Shown piece by piece: positions 56,163 to 64,000 of a DNA stretch of 64,000 nt. Numbering within the stretch: position 1 is the first letter of the stretch; each line of letters opens with the position of its first letter. Origin of the DNA: AP-15 sp963814865 (GTDB lineage Bacteria > Pseudomonadota > Alphaproteobacteria > ATCC43930 > CGMCC-115725); contig CAWFEN010000010.1 of assembly GCA_963814865.1 (NCBI GenBank), forward strand, positions 62,001 through 126,000, read 5' to 3'. The notes beneath the pieces were generated by a model that worked only from the letters and a program-made list of their open reading frames with translations, did no database searches and was not told where the DNA came from. The position numbers were made by a program, and so were the translations under genes.

Positions 56163-57476
56163 ATGAGTCCGGAACGCCTTAATATCCTCTGCGTTTCGCA
56201 GATGCCGGCCAGCCCGCCACGCTGTGGCGCCCAGGCGCGAATGCATGGGCTTATGACTGGGCTGGCGCGACGCCACGACCTGACGGCCGTGATGTTGGTC
56301 GACGACGGGTTTGACGCCGACGAGTGCCGCCGGGCCATGCAGGTCTATTGCCGTGAGGCGGTGCTGGTGCCGAACCCCTGCGGTCGGGAGGGCCCCGGCA
56401 AGCGGCTGCTGCAGCTCCGGTCCCTGGCGTCGACCCGGAGCTTCGAGCGGCTGCGGGTCACGCTGCCGGCGCTGCAGCAGACCTTGGACGAGGTTCTGCA
56501 CGCCAGGCGGTTCGACGTCGTCAACCTGGAGTTCTCGTTCCTTGGCCACTGCGATCTGCGCCAGGCGCCGGCCGGCGAAAACGTCCCGGCCCTCGTCGTG
56601 GACTCTCACAACATCGACTACGACCTGATTCGACAGCACGCCCGCAACGGCAGCAGCCTGGCCCGTCGCCTTTACGCCGCAGCGAACTGGCGCAAGCTGC
56701 GGCGGGAAGAGCTCGGCACCTATCGCGACGCCGACGGGGTCTACCTGTGCAGCGCGGCAGACGAGCGGCGCCTGCTCGACCAGGTGCCCGGTGTCGCCAC
56801 GGCGGTCATTCCCAACGCCGCCGATGTCGCGTACTACCAGCCGCGCTCCGACCAGCCGCCGCCCGACGGCCGCACTGTGGTCTTCTTCGGCCACCTCTCC
56901 TACGTCCCCAATGTCGACGGCGTGAAGCACTTCGTTAAGAGCATTTGGCCCCGTATTGCCGAGGCGCACCCCGAGGCGCGCTGCAAGATCATCGGCGACC
57001 GGCCGCCGCCGTCACTCCTGGCGCTGGCCGGGCCGCGAATCGAGCTGACCGGCTTCGTGTCGGACCTGCGGCCGCACCTCGCGGCGGCCGCAGCGGTGGT
57101 GGTGCCGCTGCGGCTGGGCGGTGGCACCCGCCTCAAGATCGTCGAGGCCATGGCGATGGGGAAGGCCGTCGTCTCCACCACCCTGGGCGCTGAGGGGGTC
57201 GAGGCGGTCCCCGGGCGCGACATCTTCGTCGAGGATGAGCCCGCGGCTTTTGCGGACGCAGTAAGCCGCCTGCTGGCCGAGCCCGGCTTGGCCGCTCGCG
57301 TCGGCCAGTCGGCGAGGCAGCTCGCGGTGGAGCGGTACGCCTGGAGCGGCGCGGTCCGAGCACTGGAGGACTTCTACCGCCGGATCCTTGAGGACGCCTC
57401 GCGCGGCCGGTGCTCAGCGGAGCCTGGCAGATCGCCCGGCAGCGCGTATCCTGCCGGAAGACTCTGCCGGTGCTAG
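56163..57476 (+). CDS. Glycosyltransferase family 4
   Basis: The 437-aa product has the GT-B fold: N-terminal ILCVSQMPASPPRCGAQARM with its sugar-acceptor half, a linker near VDSHNIDYDLIRQHA, and the C-terminal nucleotide-sugar domain with VFFGHLSYVPNVDGVKHF, ELTGFVSDLRPHLAAAAAVV, and the EX7E-type motif VVPLRLGGGTRLKIVEAMAM. Such enzymes retain anomeric configuration and add sugars to a lipid-linked repeat unit. The last 30 residues are low-complexity and may reflect a late stop. Confidence 0.88.
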   Translation: MSPERLNILCVSQMPASPPRCGAQARMHGLMTGLARRHDLTAVMLVDDGFDADECRRAMQVYCREAVLVPNPCGREGPGKRLLQLRSLASTRSFERLRVTLPALQQTLDEVLHARRFDVVNLEFSFLGHCDLRQAPAGENVPALVVDSHNIDYDLIRQHARNGSSLARRLYAAANWRKLRREELGTYRDADGVYLCSAADERRLLDQVPGVATAVIPNAADVAYYQPRSDQPPPDGRTVVFFGHLSYVPNVDGVKHFVKSIWPRIAEAHPEARCKIIGDRPPPSLLALAGPRIELTGFVSDLRPHLAAAAAVVVPLRLGGGTRLKIVEAMAMGKAVVSTTLGAEGVEAVPGRDIFVEDEPAAFADAVSRLLAEPGLAARVGQSARQLAVERYAWSGAVRALEDFYRRILEDASRGRCSAEPGRSPGSAYPAGRLCRC

Positions 57477-57531
57477 AGCCGGCCGCCATTGCCAACCCTT
57501 ACCCGCGACACCAGAAGTGTCTGGTGCGGAC

Positions 57532-58821
57532 CTACGGTCCGGCGGCGCCTACCGCAGCCGGACGCTCAGGCGCCGGCTCCGCGGCCGTTTCGAACAGGCG
57601 TTTCAACCGAAGAAACCGTGTCTCGTAGAGCTCGTAGCTCAGATAGGCCAACGCCAGCGAGACGGCCGCGCCCAGCGTCGCCTGCAGCGCCACTGCCGCC
57701 GAATGAGAGCCGAGCCAGCGCGCCAGCTCCAGGTCGGTGCGGTTGGCGGTCAGGTAGTACGAGATGAAATGATGGTACACGTACAGGCCGTAACTGTAGG
57801 TGCCCAGGAAGACCATGATGCGGCTGCGGAAAAAGCGTGAGGTGGCCGACTGCTTCGGCGCGACAAGGGCCCACACCAGCAGGCAGGCCAGCAGCATCTG
57901 GATCAGCGCCGCCCGGACTGGTAGGACCAGCTCAAGCCCTTCGCGCGATACCAGGCGGGTCCAGACGAAGGTCACCGCCAGCAACCCTCCGGCCACGGCC
58001 GTCACCAGCGGCAGGGCCCGCGCCAGCCGCTCCCAGCCCCCGGTTTGCCGCGCCGTTACCGCGAGGAAGGCGCCCAGCGCCAAGCCGTCCAGCCGGAAGG
58101 GGGTCAGGGTGTAGGTGGTCCACCAGCTCAGCCCCATCAGCGATCCGATCAGCCGGCCCAGCATCGCACCGAGCGAGATACCCAAACTTACCGCGATGAG
58201 CGCCCGCGGCCGGCGCGCCAGCATGAAGACCAGCAGCGGCCAGAACAGGTAGAACTGCTCCTCGATGGCGAGCGACCAGAAGTGGTCGAGGTAGGAGAAG
58301 GACCAATTCCCCTGCTTGGCGATGTAGATGTTGACGGCGTAGAGCCAGGCCCACGCTTGGCGGTCTACCAGGTAGTCCAGCGTCGGCCCCCGCAGCAGCG
58401 GGATCAGCGGCGCCACGAAGAAGACGAGCGCCAGGACGCCATAGCAGAGAGGGAAGATACGGAGAAGACGCCTCATGTAAAAATTGCGGAAATAATTCGG
58501 CCTGTTGTGAGTATCGTAGAGAATGCCGGTGATGAGGAAGCCGGACAGCACGAAGAACAGCTCGACGCCGTAGGATCCGTATTTCGTCACGCGGACGGTG
58601 GCGCGTTCGATCCCGTCGATCGGTGACACGGTGCCAACGAAGTGGAGCAGCAGGACCATCAGGATGGCCAGGCCCCGCACCCCGTCCAGCACCGGCAGGT
58701 GTCCACGCAGGTTGGGACGTGGGCCGGCACTCGCTGCAGCCGAGAGCGGCGCAGCTGAACGCACGCCCGGGCCTATCAGCTTGTAGGCTGGACCGGCACT
58801 GATTCTCGGGCGGATCGTCAC
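57532..58821 (-). CDS. Acyltransferase family 3 (OafA/WzyC-like) membrane protein
   Basis: The 429-aa product has about ten membrane helices and the acyltransferase-3 signatures: LPVLDGVRGLAILMVLLLHF (with the catalytic His), GYGVELFFVLSGFLITGIL, FYMRRLLRIFPLCYGVL and DHFWSLAIEEQFYLFWPLL. It O-acetylates sugars of an exported polysaccharide at the inner membrane. It is 6 bp downstream of the O-antigen ligase gene. Confidence 0.9.
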   Translation of the reverse strand: MTIRPRISAGPAYKLIGPGVRSAAPLSAAASAGPRPNLRGHLPVLDGVRGLAILMVLLLHFVGTVSPIDGIERATVRVTKYGSYGVELFFVLSGFLITGILYDTHNRPNYFRNFYMRRLLRIFPLCYGVLALVFFVAPLIPLLRGPTLDYLVDRQAWAWLYAVNIYIAKQGNWSFSYLDHFWSLAIEEQFYLFWPLLVFMLARRPRALIAVSLGISLGAMLGRLIGSLMGLSWWTTYTLTPFRLDGLALGAFLAVTARQTGGWERLARALPLVTAVAGGLLAVTFVWTRLVSREGLELVLPVRAALIQMLLACLLVWALVAPKQSATSRFFRSRIMVFLGTYSYGLYVYHHFISYYLTANRTDLELARWLGSHSAAVALQATLGAAVSLALAYLSYELYETRFLRLKRLFETAAEPAPERPAAVGAAGP

Positions 58822-58827
58822 GACAGC

Positions 58828-60156
58828 CTAATGCGCAAGCCGAGGCTTTCTCGTGCCTGGCGAGGGGCCGGGACTGCCACCCGTCTTAGGGCTCCGCGAT
58901 CCGTACCCAGCCTTTGCCGGCGGAAGAGGCCGCCAGTAACGAGCAATTTCGGCCGCAACAATAACAAACACCACCCACAGAAATTCGAAGCCGCGCATCC
59001 ACAGGCTTTCCAGGCAATTATAGAAGATGATAAAGATCGCAAGTGAGAGCAGGAGCCACGCCCGAGCGCGATCGCGGTCTGCGACGCGCCCAACGGCGTG
59101 GAGGGTTGCAATGATGAAGACTCCGAGGAAAGCAAGGCCGGGGTATCCCAGCTCCAGCATCGTATCATAATAGCCGTTGTGCGCATTCGGCATCATCCCG
59201 ACCCAGCTTCGAGCGTCGCCGCTGGGCGAACCGGGGACGAGCCAAAAGGATTGGTATCCCCACCCCAAGAGCGGCCTACGTTCGATCTCATGCTGCGCGA
59301 AATCCCATATAACAGTACGACCGGTGAAAGTCGGATCGCCGTATAGCCTGTATGATAGGTTATTCATAATGGAAGGATGCACAGTGCTCAATACGGCGTA
59401 GCACAGTGGAATAGATAATAGTAAGATCGCCGGAGAAATGCGCGTTATCTTTCCGGCGATCAATACGAGTCCAGCCAGGGTCGGCGCAACAAGTGCGAGA
59501 CCAAGCGCTGTTTTGGAATCGCTCGTGAAGATGAGTGAAATGGCGATAACGGCGGCGACGATACCCAACGCTCGCCGGCGGCCGGGATAGAGCATCTCGC
59601 GAAGTGACAATAAAAAAGCGATCGCCGCACATTCTCCGAGGTAATTCTTAAACGAAAAATATCCTGGAGAACCTATATATACAGAAGTCAAACCATTGCT
59701 GGCCATTGTCGCGGTGCCAGCGAGTGCGAAAGGGACGTTCAGGAGCAAAGCGAGCGTAAAGCATAGAAATAAGCCGCGCATCATATCCGCCGTTCGAGCC
59801 GCCAGCATGGCAGGAAGAACAATGGATGTCACAATCATCACTTCTTGAACAAATCTGGTGGCCGAGGCTTCCGGGCTGAACGCCCACGATACGCTTGCTC
59901 CAGCAAATGCCAGATAAGCGAGGAGACCGATGATGTGGGGAGGCCAGGTAAGTCGAGCAAGGCGATGGCGATTTTGTATGGCCAATATGACGGTAATCGC
60001 AGCCAGGATGGGCCAGAAAATTCTGTTCTCCGGGCGGGCGTCCGTTCCGCTCCGCACTGCCTCTACGGAAGGTGGATTGACAAAGGTCAATAACGGAAAC
60101 AGAATCAACCCGTAAGCGCATGCCGCGAGCGGGACGATTGCGCATTTGTCAGCCAT
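58828..60156 (-). CDS. O-antigen ligase / Wzy-type polymerase
   Basis: The product (442 aa from the ATG at 60156, 456 aa from 60198) has about eleven membrane helices and the Wzy_C/WaaL-type periplasmic loop with RTVIWDFAQHEIERRPLLGW, MMPNAHNGYYDTMLELGYPG, including the typical H-N near the loop end. It polymerises or ligates polysaccharide repeats. The gene is less GC-rich than the window average. It follows the Wzc-type gene after 160 bp or less; the frame stays open upstream into that gene without similarity. Confidence 0.82.
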   Translation of the reverse strand: MADKCAIVPLAACAYGLILFPLLTFVNPPSVEAVRSGTDARPENRIFWPILAAITVILAIQNRHRLARLTWPPHIIGLLAYLAFAGASVSWAFSPEASATRFVQEVMIVTSIVLPAMLAARTADMMRGLFLCFTLALLLNVPFALAGTATMASNGLTSVYIGSPGYFSFKNYLGECAAIAFLLSLREMLYPGRRRALGIVAAVIAISLIFTSDSKTALGLALVAPTLAGLVLIAGKITRISPAILLLSIPLCYAVLSTVHPSIMNNLSYRLYGDPTFTGRTVIWDFAQHEIERRPLLGWGYQSFWLVPGSPSGDARSWVGMMPNAHNGYYDTMLELGYPGLAFLGVFIIATLHAVGRVADRDRARAWLLLSLAIFIIFYNCLESLWMRGFEFLWVVFVIVAAEIARYWRPLPPAKAGYGSRSPKTGGSPGPSPGTRKPRLAH

Positions 60157-60316
60157 TCGAGTCGAGAGTTTGGGCCGGCCCAATGCGCGGGAAGGCATTG
60201 AGGTTATCGACAATTTTGCACTCTCTCGGCGTCCGCGTCGAAGGCCCTGGCGCTGGATAGGTGGCAGGACTGTGTCGCAGCCGATGGCTTCGAGCCTTGG
60301 TTGGTGTGGCGGGTTT

Positions 60317-62593
60317 TCATGCGTTGCTGACGTACTTGCCAACGTAGCGGTAGCGGTAGGCGCCGCCATATCCGCGGAGTTGCTTGAGATCGACCTTATT
60401 GAGGACGATGCCGGCGACTCGGTGCGCCTCCGGCCGCAAAACCTTGAACGCCGCGGCGATGCTGGCGCGCGGTGTCTGGCCCCATGCGACGATCACCAGG
60501 ATCTTGTCTGCGACGGTCGCGAGGGCGAGCCCGTCGATGACCGGCAGCACCGGCGGTGAGTCCATCACGATATAGTCGAACCTGCCCCGCAATTCGGCGA
60601 TCAGATCTCGCATCCGATGGGACATCAGCAAGTCGGCCGCATTTGGCACCCTGGATCCGGCGGAGATAACGCAAGTCTTCGTTGATGCGTCCTCGGTGAT
60701 CACGTCCGTGAGCTCGGCTGTGCCGCGGAGCAATTCGGACAATCCCGGCTTACGGTTGTTTCGGAATGCCTCGGCGGTCGACTGCTGGTGCAAGTCGCAA
60801 TCGAGCAATATGGTTCTCCTGCCTGAGTTCGCGCTCGAAGCCGCGAGCAACATCGCGGCGGTCGATTTGCCTTCGGCGGGTAGCGCTGAGGTGATCAAAA
60901 TGACTTTTGGATTGGCGCTCGAAAGTTCGAGCCCGATCCGCATCGCACGCACCGCCTCGTTGAAGTCCGAGAAAGGCTCCTCGACCATTCCGCGTAATAG
61001 TCGATCATGGCGACCGCCTCGGAATTTGTGTTGTTGCACTAAAGGAATAATGCCGACGACCGGCCGGCCCGCGGCTTGCTCGATTTCCGTGTCAGACTTG
61101 ACGCCGGACCCGCGATATTCCAGCAGAACGGCGAGCAGAAAACCGCCGCCGAGACCCAATATCCCGCCAGCTGCGTAAAACAGCTTGCGACGTGGCGAAC
61201 TGGGCGACCTCGGTAACGTGGCCGGTGAAATGATCCGTGCAGTTGCGTCCTGTAAGGTACGCCGCTCGGAGATTTCGTTATACTGCGAGAGATAGCTCTC
61301 ATACAGATTGCGGTCCGTATCGGCAACGTGTCGAAGCTGCTGCAATTCGACGTACAATTCTGAATTGGTGGTCTCGGATATTTTTTTTACCTCCGCTTCA
61401 AGCGCTTCCTGCTCCCGCACAGCGATGTCATAGGCATTTGTCATATTCCCGAAAATGTGTTCCGCCTCGGCTTTTATCTGCTCATTGACACCGGTCAGCT
61501 CGGCTCGGATATTGATAACCTCGACGTGACGATCTCCTAGCTTATTTTGAAGTTCCGCGGCACGCCAAGTCAATTCGAGCTGTTTTTGACGGAGCGCCGT
61601 GAGCTCGGTGGAAGCGGCCAGCTCTGGTATACTCTGGATATCACTTGGTGTCGATATGATACTCTGCAGATCGCCGTTGGTGTCGAGCAGGTGACGCGCC
61701 TGTGCGAGGTCGGCACGTCTCTTTGTGACCTCGGCGCGGACAGTCATGAGCTGGGTATTGAGGTCATTGATCTGTCGCTCGCCGACATTGTAGAGACCGC
61801 TGTCACGGATACCGGTTTTGGTCTTTAATTGCTCTATTGAGGACTCGGTCTTCAACACTTGCAAGTGCAGATCGTCGAGACGGCCCCTCAGCCAGGTAGC
61901 CACGCGCTGCAGCGCGTCTTGCCGGGCTTCCCGCTCGCTCGCCAAATAGTCGTTGGCGATCGTCGACGCGAGGCGTTGCGCCTTGATTGAGTCCTTCGAC
62001 GCAGCAGAAACGTTTATGACGTAGTTTTCTGACGCGACCTGCAATCTACGACGCAATGCATCTGCTGCCTCGTTGAGCTTTTTGGCCTTCTCTTCTTCCG
62101 GGCTGCCGATGGCTTGGGCGTTGTTATCAGCTCCGCCGAGACGGGGAATGCCAAGCCATTTCGCGAATTTCGCGAGCGGGTTGGTGTTGTCGGGTAGGAA
62201 CTCTGGGTCCCTGTCGAGGCCTAGGTCCCTGGCGACGCGTAACGCGATCGATTGCGACTTGATGATATTGATTTCAGTGTTCATCGCATCGTAACCGACG
62301 GCGTCGACGAAGGGAGAGATGGGTTTCTGAACCGCTGCATCCATCTGTTGTTCAGGATCGAAGACAAGTATCTCGACCGTCGATGTGTATAGTGATGGCA
62401 CGAGCTTAAGAACGCCGTATGTCGCCACCAATGCGGACAGCGTTATAGCGCTGATCAGCTTCCAGCGTCTCAGTACGGCGACAAGGATCGCAAAGAGGTC
62501 CACCGATGGAGCTGCCGCGCCGCCGATATCGTCGCCGTACTCGATTAACGGGGCGGAAATTTCTTCCTGCAATGGCTTAATAACTCCTCGCAT
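60317..62593 (-). CDS. Wzc/ExoP-type polysaccharide co-polymerase and tyrosine autokinase
   Basis: The 758-aa product has an N-terminal Wzz domain (two membrane helices at about 45-65 and 480-500 flanking long periplasmic coiled coils), then a BY-kinase domain with Walker A SALPAEGKSTAAMLLA, Walker A' ILLDCDLHQQS and Walker B YIVMDSPPVLPVIDGLAL. The Tyr-rich C-terminus (GYGGAYRYRYVGKYV) is the autophosphorylation cluster. It sets chain length and export of exopolysaccharide. Base composition is clearly lower in GC than the left half of the window. Confidence 0.92.
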   Translation of the reverse strand: MRGVIKPLQEEISAPLIEYGDDIGGAAAPSVDLFAILVAVLRRWKLISAITLSALVATYGVLKLVPSLYTSTVEILVFDPEQQMDAAVQKPISPFVDAVGYDAMNTEINIIKSQSIALRVARDLGLDRDPEFLPDNTNPLAKFAKWLGIPRLGGADNNAQAIGSPEEEKAKKLNEAADALRRRLQVASENYVINVSAASKDSIKAQRLASTIANDYLASEREARQDALQRVATWLRGRLDDLHLQVLKTESSIEQLKTKTGIRDSGLYNVGERQINDLNTQLMTVRAEVTKRRADLAQARHLLDTNGDLQSIISTPSDIQSIPELAASTELTALRQKQLELTWRAAELQNKLGDRHVEVINIRAELTGVNEQIKAEAEHIFGNMTNAYDIAVREQEALEAEVKKISETTNSELYVELQQLRHVADTDRNLYESYLSQYNEISERRTLQDATARIISPATLPRSPSSPRRKLFYAAGGILGLGGGFLLAVLLEYRGSGVKSDTEIEQAAGRPVVGIIPLVQQHKFRGGRHDRLLRGMVEEPFSDFNEAVRAMRIGLELSSANPKVILITSALPAEGKSTAAMLLAASSANSGRRTILLDCDLHQQSTAEAFRNNRKPGLSELLRGTAELTDVITEDASTKTCVISAGSRVPNAADLLMSHRMRDLIAELRGRFDYIVMDSPPVLPVIDGLALATVADKILVIVAWGQTPRASIAAAFKVLRPEAHRVAGIVLNKVDLKQLRGYGGAYRYRYVGKYVSNA

Positions 62594-62885
62594 TTATGGC
62601 GACTGCCTCGATCTCCGGACCGGCACGCCGGCAGGCGAGCCGTTTGCCAACCCGGCTGTCCGCGAGTTCATCGCGAAACTCGATCTTGCGCTGGACGACG
62701 GCAAGGCGCGGCCGAACCAGCGCCGGTTTTTCAGACTCCCGTTCGCCGACCGAAACGGCGCACACGCCTGCCGTACCGGCAACCTCGCGGTCGAGGTTTC
62801 GGCCGCAATAGCCGTAACCAAATTCGGCCATCCCGACCGTCGATGATGACGAGGGCCGCGATGGCCTGCGCGAATGCATCACCAT
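62577..62885 (-). CDS. Small hypothetical protein between priming transferase and Wzc gene
   Basis: I do not recognise this 102-aa protein. It starts MVMHSRRPSRPSSSS at an ATG overlapping the end of the sugar transferase gene (GCATGGTGATGC) and ends overlapping the first codons of the Wzc-type gene, so it fills the gap exactly as an operon member would. It is Arg/Ser-rich at the start and Glu/Arg/Val-rich later with no membrane segment. It may equally be a chance open frame in an untranslated spacer. Confidence 0.35.
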   Translation of the reverse strand: MVMHSRRPSRPSSSSTVGMAEFGYGYCGRNLDREVAGTAGVCAVSVGERESEKPALVRPRLAVVQRKIEFRDELADSRVGKRLACRRAGPEIEAVAINARSY

Positions 62886-64000
62886 GCGCCTTCACCGGAC
62901 GAGACGACACCAATCGTCTTCGCCAATATCTTCAGATCGAGCCAGAATGACCAATTCTCGATGTAATAGAGGTCATAGGCCACCCGAGCGCGTCCCTTCT
63001 CGATGCTGTCCACCTCGCCGCGCAGTCCGTTGACCTGGGCCAGGCCGGTGATGCCCGGCTTGACGCGATGGCGGTGGAGATACTTGTCGACTGCTTCACC
63101 ATAAAGGCGGTTGCCGATCTTCATCTGGACCGCATGCGGACGCGGTCCGACGAGCGACATATCGCCACGCAACACGTTGATCAATTGCGGCAGCTCATCA
63201 AGACTTAGACGACGCAAGACACGGCCTAGGCGAGTGACGCGCGGATCGTCCTGCACCGTGCGCTGCGTGCCGGAGGGATCGCCGCGATCGACCTGCATCG
63301 TGCGAAACTTCAGCACGTGAATTACCTCATTGTTGAAACCAAAGCGCTTCTGTATGAACAAAATCGGCCCGGGACCGTCGAGTTTGATCAATATCGACAG
63401 GATGGCCATCAACGGACCCAGCGCGACAAGCAGAGCCACCGCGAGCGTCTTGTCCTCGATGCATTTGATCGCCGCACGCCAGTGTTTGAGCGGTCGATCG
63501 ACGACCTCCAGGACCGGCACATCGCCGACGTGGCTCATGCGGCGCGCTTGAAAAAGCTCGACAAGGGGCTCGATACTGAGGCGGACATCGAGCGCGAGTG
63601 ACTTCGTGCGATCGCAGAGTTCCATTATTCGGCTGGTGGCGTCTAGCGGCAGGGCTATGATCACGTCGTCGATGGGAGCAGTCCGCGCCAGCCGCAGGAA
63701 ATCGTCGGTTGTGCCGAGTACCGTCACGCCGCATATCGACTTTGGCAATTCGAGATTGCCCGCGTCATCGAAGATCCCACGAACCACGATCGACCTGTCC
63801 CCCGACGCGTGCAATTTCGTGACCAGCCGCTGGCTCTCTTCTCCTGCGCCTATGATCACCACGTTGCGGGCCAAATATCCGCGTCGACCCCAAGTGAGGA
63901 GCGCGATCCGCAACAGATAATTCTTTGCGATCAATACCGCAGGGGCCGCTGTCACCAATGCCAGCGTCCAGACCTGCCCGGATTGCTTTCCGAGGAACAC
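62879..64000 (-). CDS. Polyprenyl-phosphate sugar-1-phosphate transferase (WcaJ type), partial
   Basis: The visible 373 residues are the C-terminal part. A CoA-binding-like Rossmann segment (VVIIGAGEESQRLVTKL, then TVLGTTDDFLRLARTAPIDDVIIALP) is followed by a membrane helix (LAVALLVALGPLMAILSILI) and the catalytic domain: GPGPILFIQKRFGFNNE, KFRTM, RVLRRLSLDELPQLINVLRG, MSLVGPRPHAV and RHRVKPGITGLAQVNG. This starts polysaccharide synthesis by loading a sugar phosphate on undecaprenyl phosphate. The start lies beyond the right edge. Confidence 0.92.
   Translation of the reverse strand: MFLGKQSGQVWTLALVTAAPAVLIAKNYLLRIALLTWGRRGYLARNVVIIGAGEESQRLVTKLHASGDRSIVVRGIFDDAGNLELPKSICGVTVLGTTDDFLRLARTAPIDDVIIALPLDATSRIMELCDRTKSLALDVRLSIEPLVELFQARRMSHVGDVPVLEVVDRPLKHWRAAIKCIEDKTLAVALLVALGPLMAILSILIKLDGPGPILFIQKRFGFNNEVIHVLKFRTMQVDRGDPSGTQRTVQDDPRVTRLGRVLRRLSLDELPQLINVLRGDMSLVGPRPHAVQMKIGNRLYGEAVDKYLHRHRVKPGITGLAQVNGLRGEVDSIEKGRARVAYDLYYIENWSFWLDLKILAKTIGVVSSGEGAW

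Overview
The window comes from a GC-rich (about 65-70 %) Gram-negative alphaproteobacterium, most like a Rhodospirillales-type genome. The evidence is a PhaR/PhaA/PhaB polyhydroxybutyrate set, a cytochrome bo3 (cyoABCD) operon, trpF/trpB/trpA, a Zur-type Fur protein, an outer-membrane TonB receptor, and several CoxL-type molybdenum hydroxylases. No rRNA or taxonomic marker is present, so the exact taxon is left open.

Layout. (i) 1-4.6 kb: a minus-strand TonB/ExbB/ExbD plus TonB-dependent receptor unit, with a Zur-like regulator and a double Fur-family operator. (ii) 4.8-12.6 kb: a secreted VWA-like protein, then trpA, trpB, cyoD, cyoC, cyoB, cyoA and trpF, all on the minus strand; the cyo operon sits inside what is normally a continuous trpFBA group. 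(iii) 12.6-16 kb: phaR, phaA and phaB, followed by a scar of decayed aldehyde dehydrogenase and carboxymuconolactone decarboxylase pieces. (iv) 16.1-20.6 kb: a metal uptake locus (ModE-like regulator, DUF364 protein, molbindin, FecCD-type ABC importer), read here as a MolBCA-like molybdate/tungstate system. (v) 20.7-22.8 kb: an arsenic operon (arsR, arsI, arsC remnant, acr3). (vi) 22.9-33.3 kb: a molybdenum hydroxylase large subunit and oxidoreductase/hydrolase genes (aldo/keto reductase, QueC, Gfo/Idh, AllC/HyuC-type amidohydrolase, two alpha/beta hydrolases, LLM flavin oxidoreductase). (vii) 33.6-40.2 kb: a TPR protein of near-identical 141-bp repeats, an HSL-type esterase, a GH15 enzyme and an MlaC/HpnM-like protein. 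(viii) 40.3-46.7 kb: a molybdenum hydroxylase operon (FAD subunit, 2Fe-2S subunit, two tandem large-subunit paralogues) with a MoaD-like protein downstream. (ix) 47.6-49.4 kb: a graveyard of four IS families carrying short palindromic insertions, beside tRNA-Phe. (x) 49.4-64 kb: an exopolysaccharide cluster (pectate-lyase-like protein, glycosyltransferases, WecG, AsnB, acyltransferase, O-antigen ligase, Wzc-type kinase, WcaJ-type priming transferase) running off the right edge.

How parts may work together. Mo uptake (iv), Mo hydroxylases (vi, viii), an LLM monooxygenase and an N-carbamoyl hydrolase are compatible with oxidation and ring opening of an N-heterocyclic substrate; this is inference from co-location only.

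Quality caveat. At least a dozen unrelated conserved genes are broken by single-base indels (tonB, cyoB twice, cyoC, trpF twice, mop, acr3, one coxL, an alpha/beta hydrolase, GH15, the TPR gene repeatedly). That density fits uncorrected sequencing error at least as well as gene decay. Genes with one indel and otherwise intact products are listed as CDS with a note; fragments and repeatedly broken genes are listed as pseudogenes.
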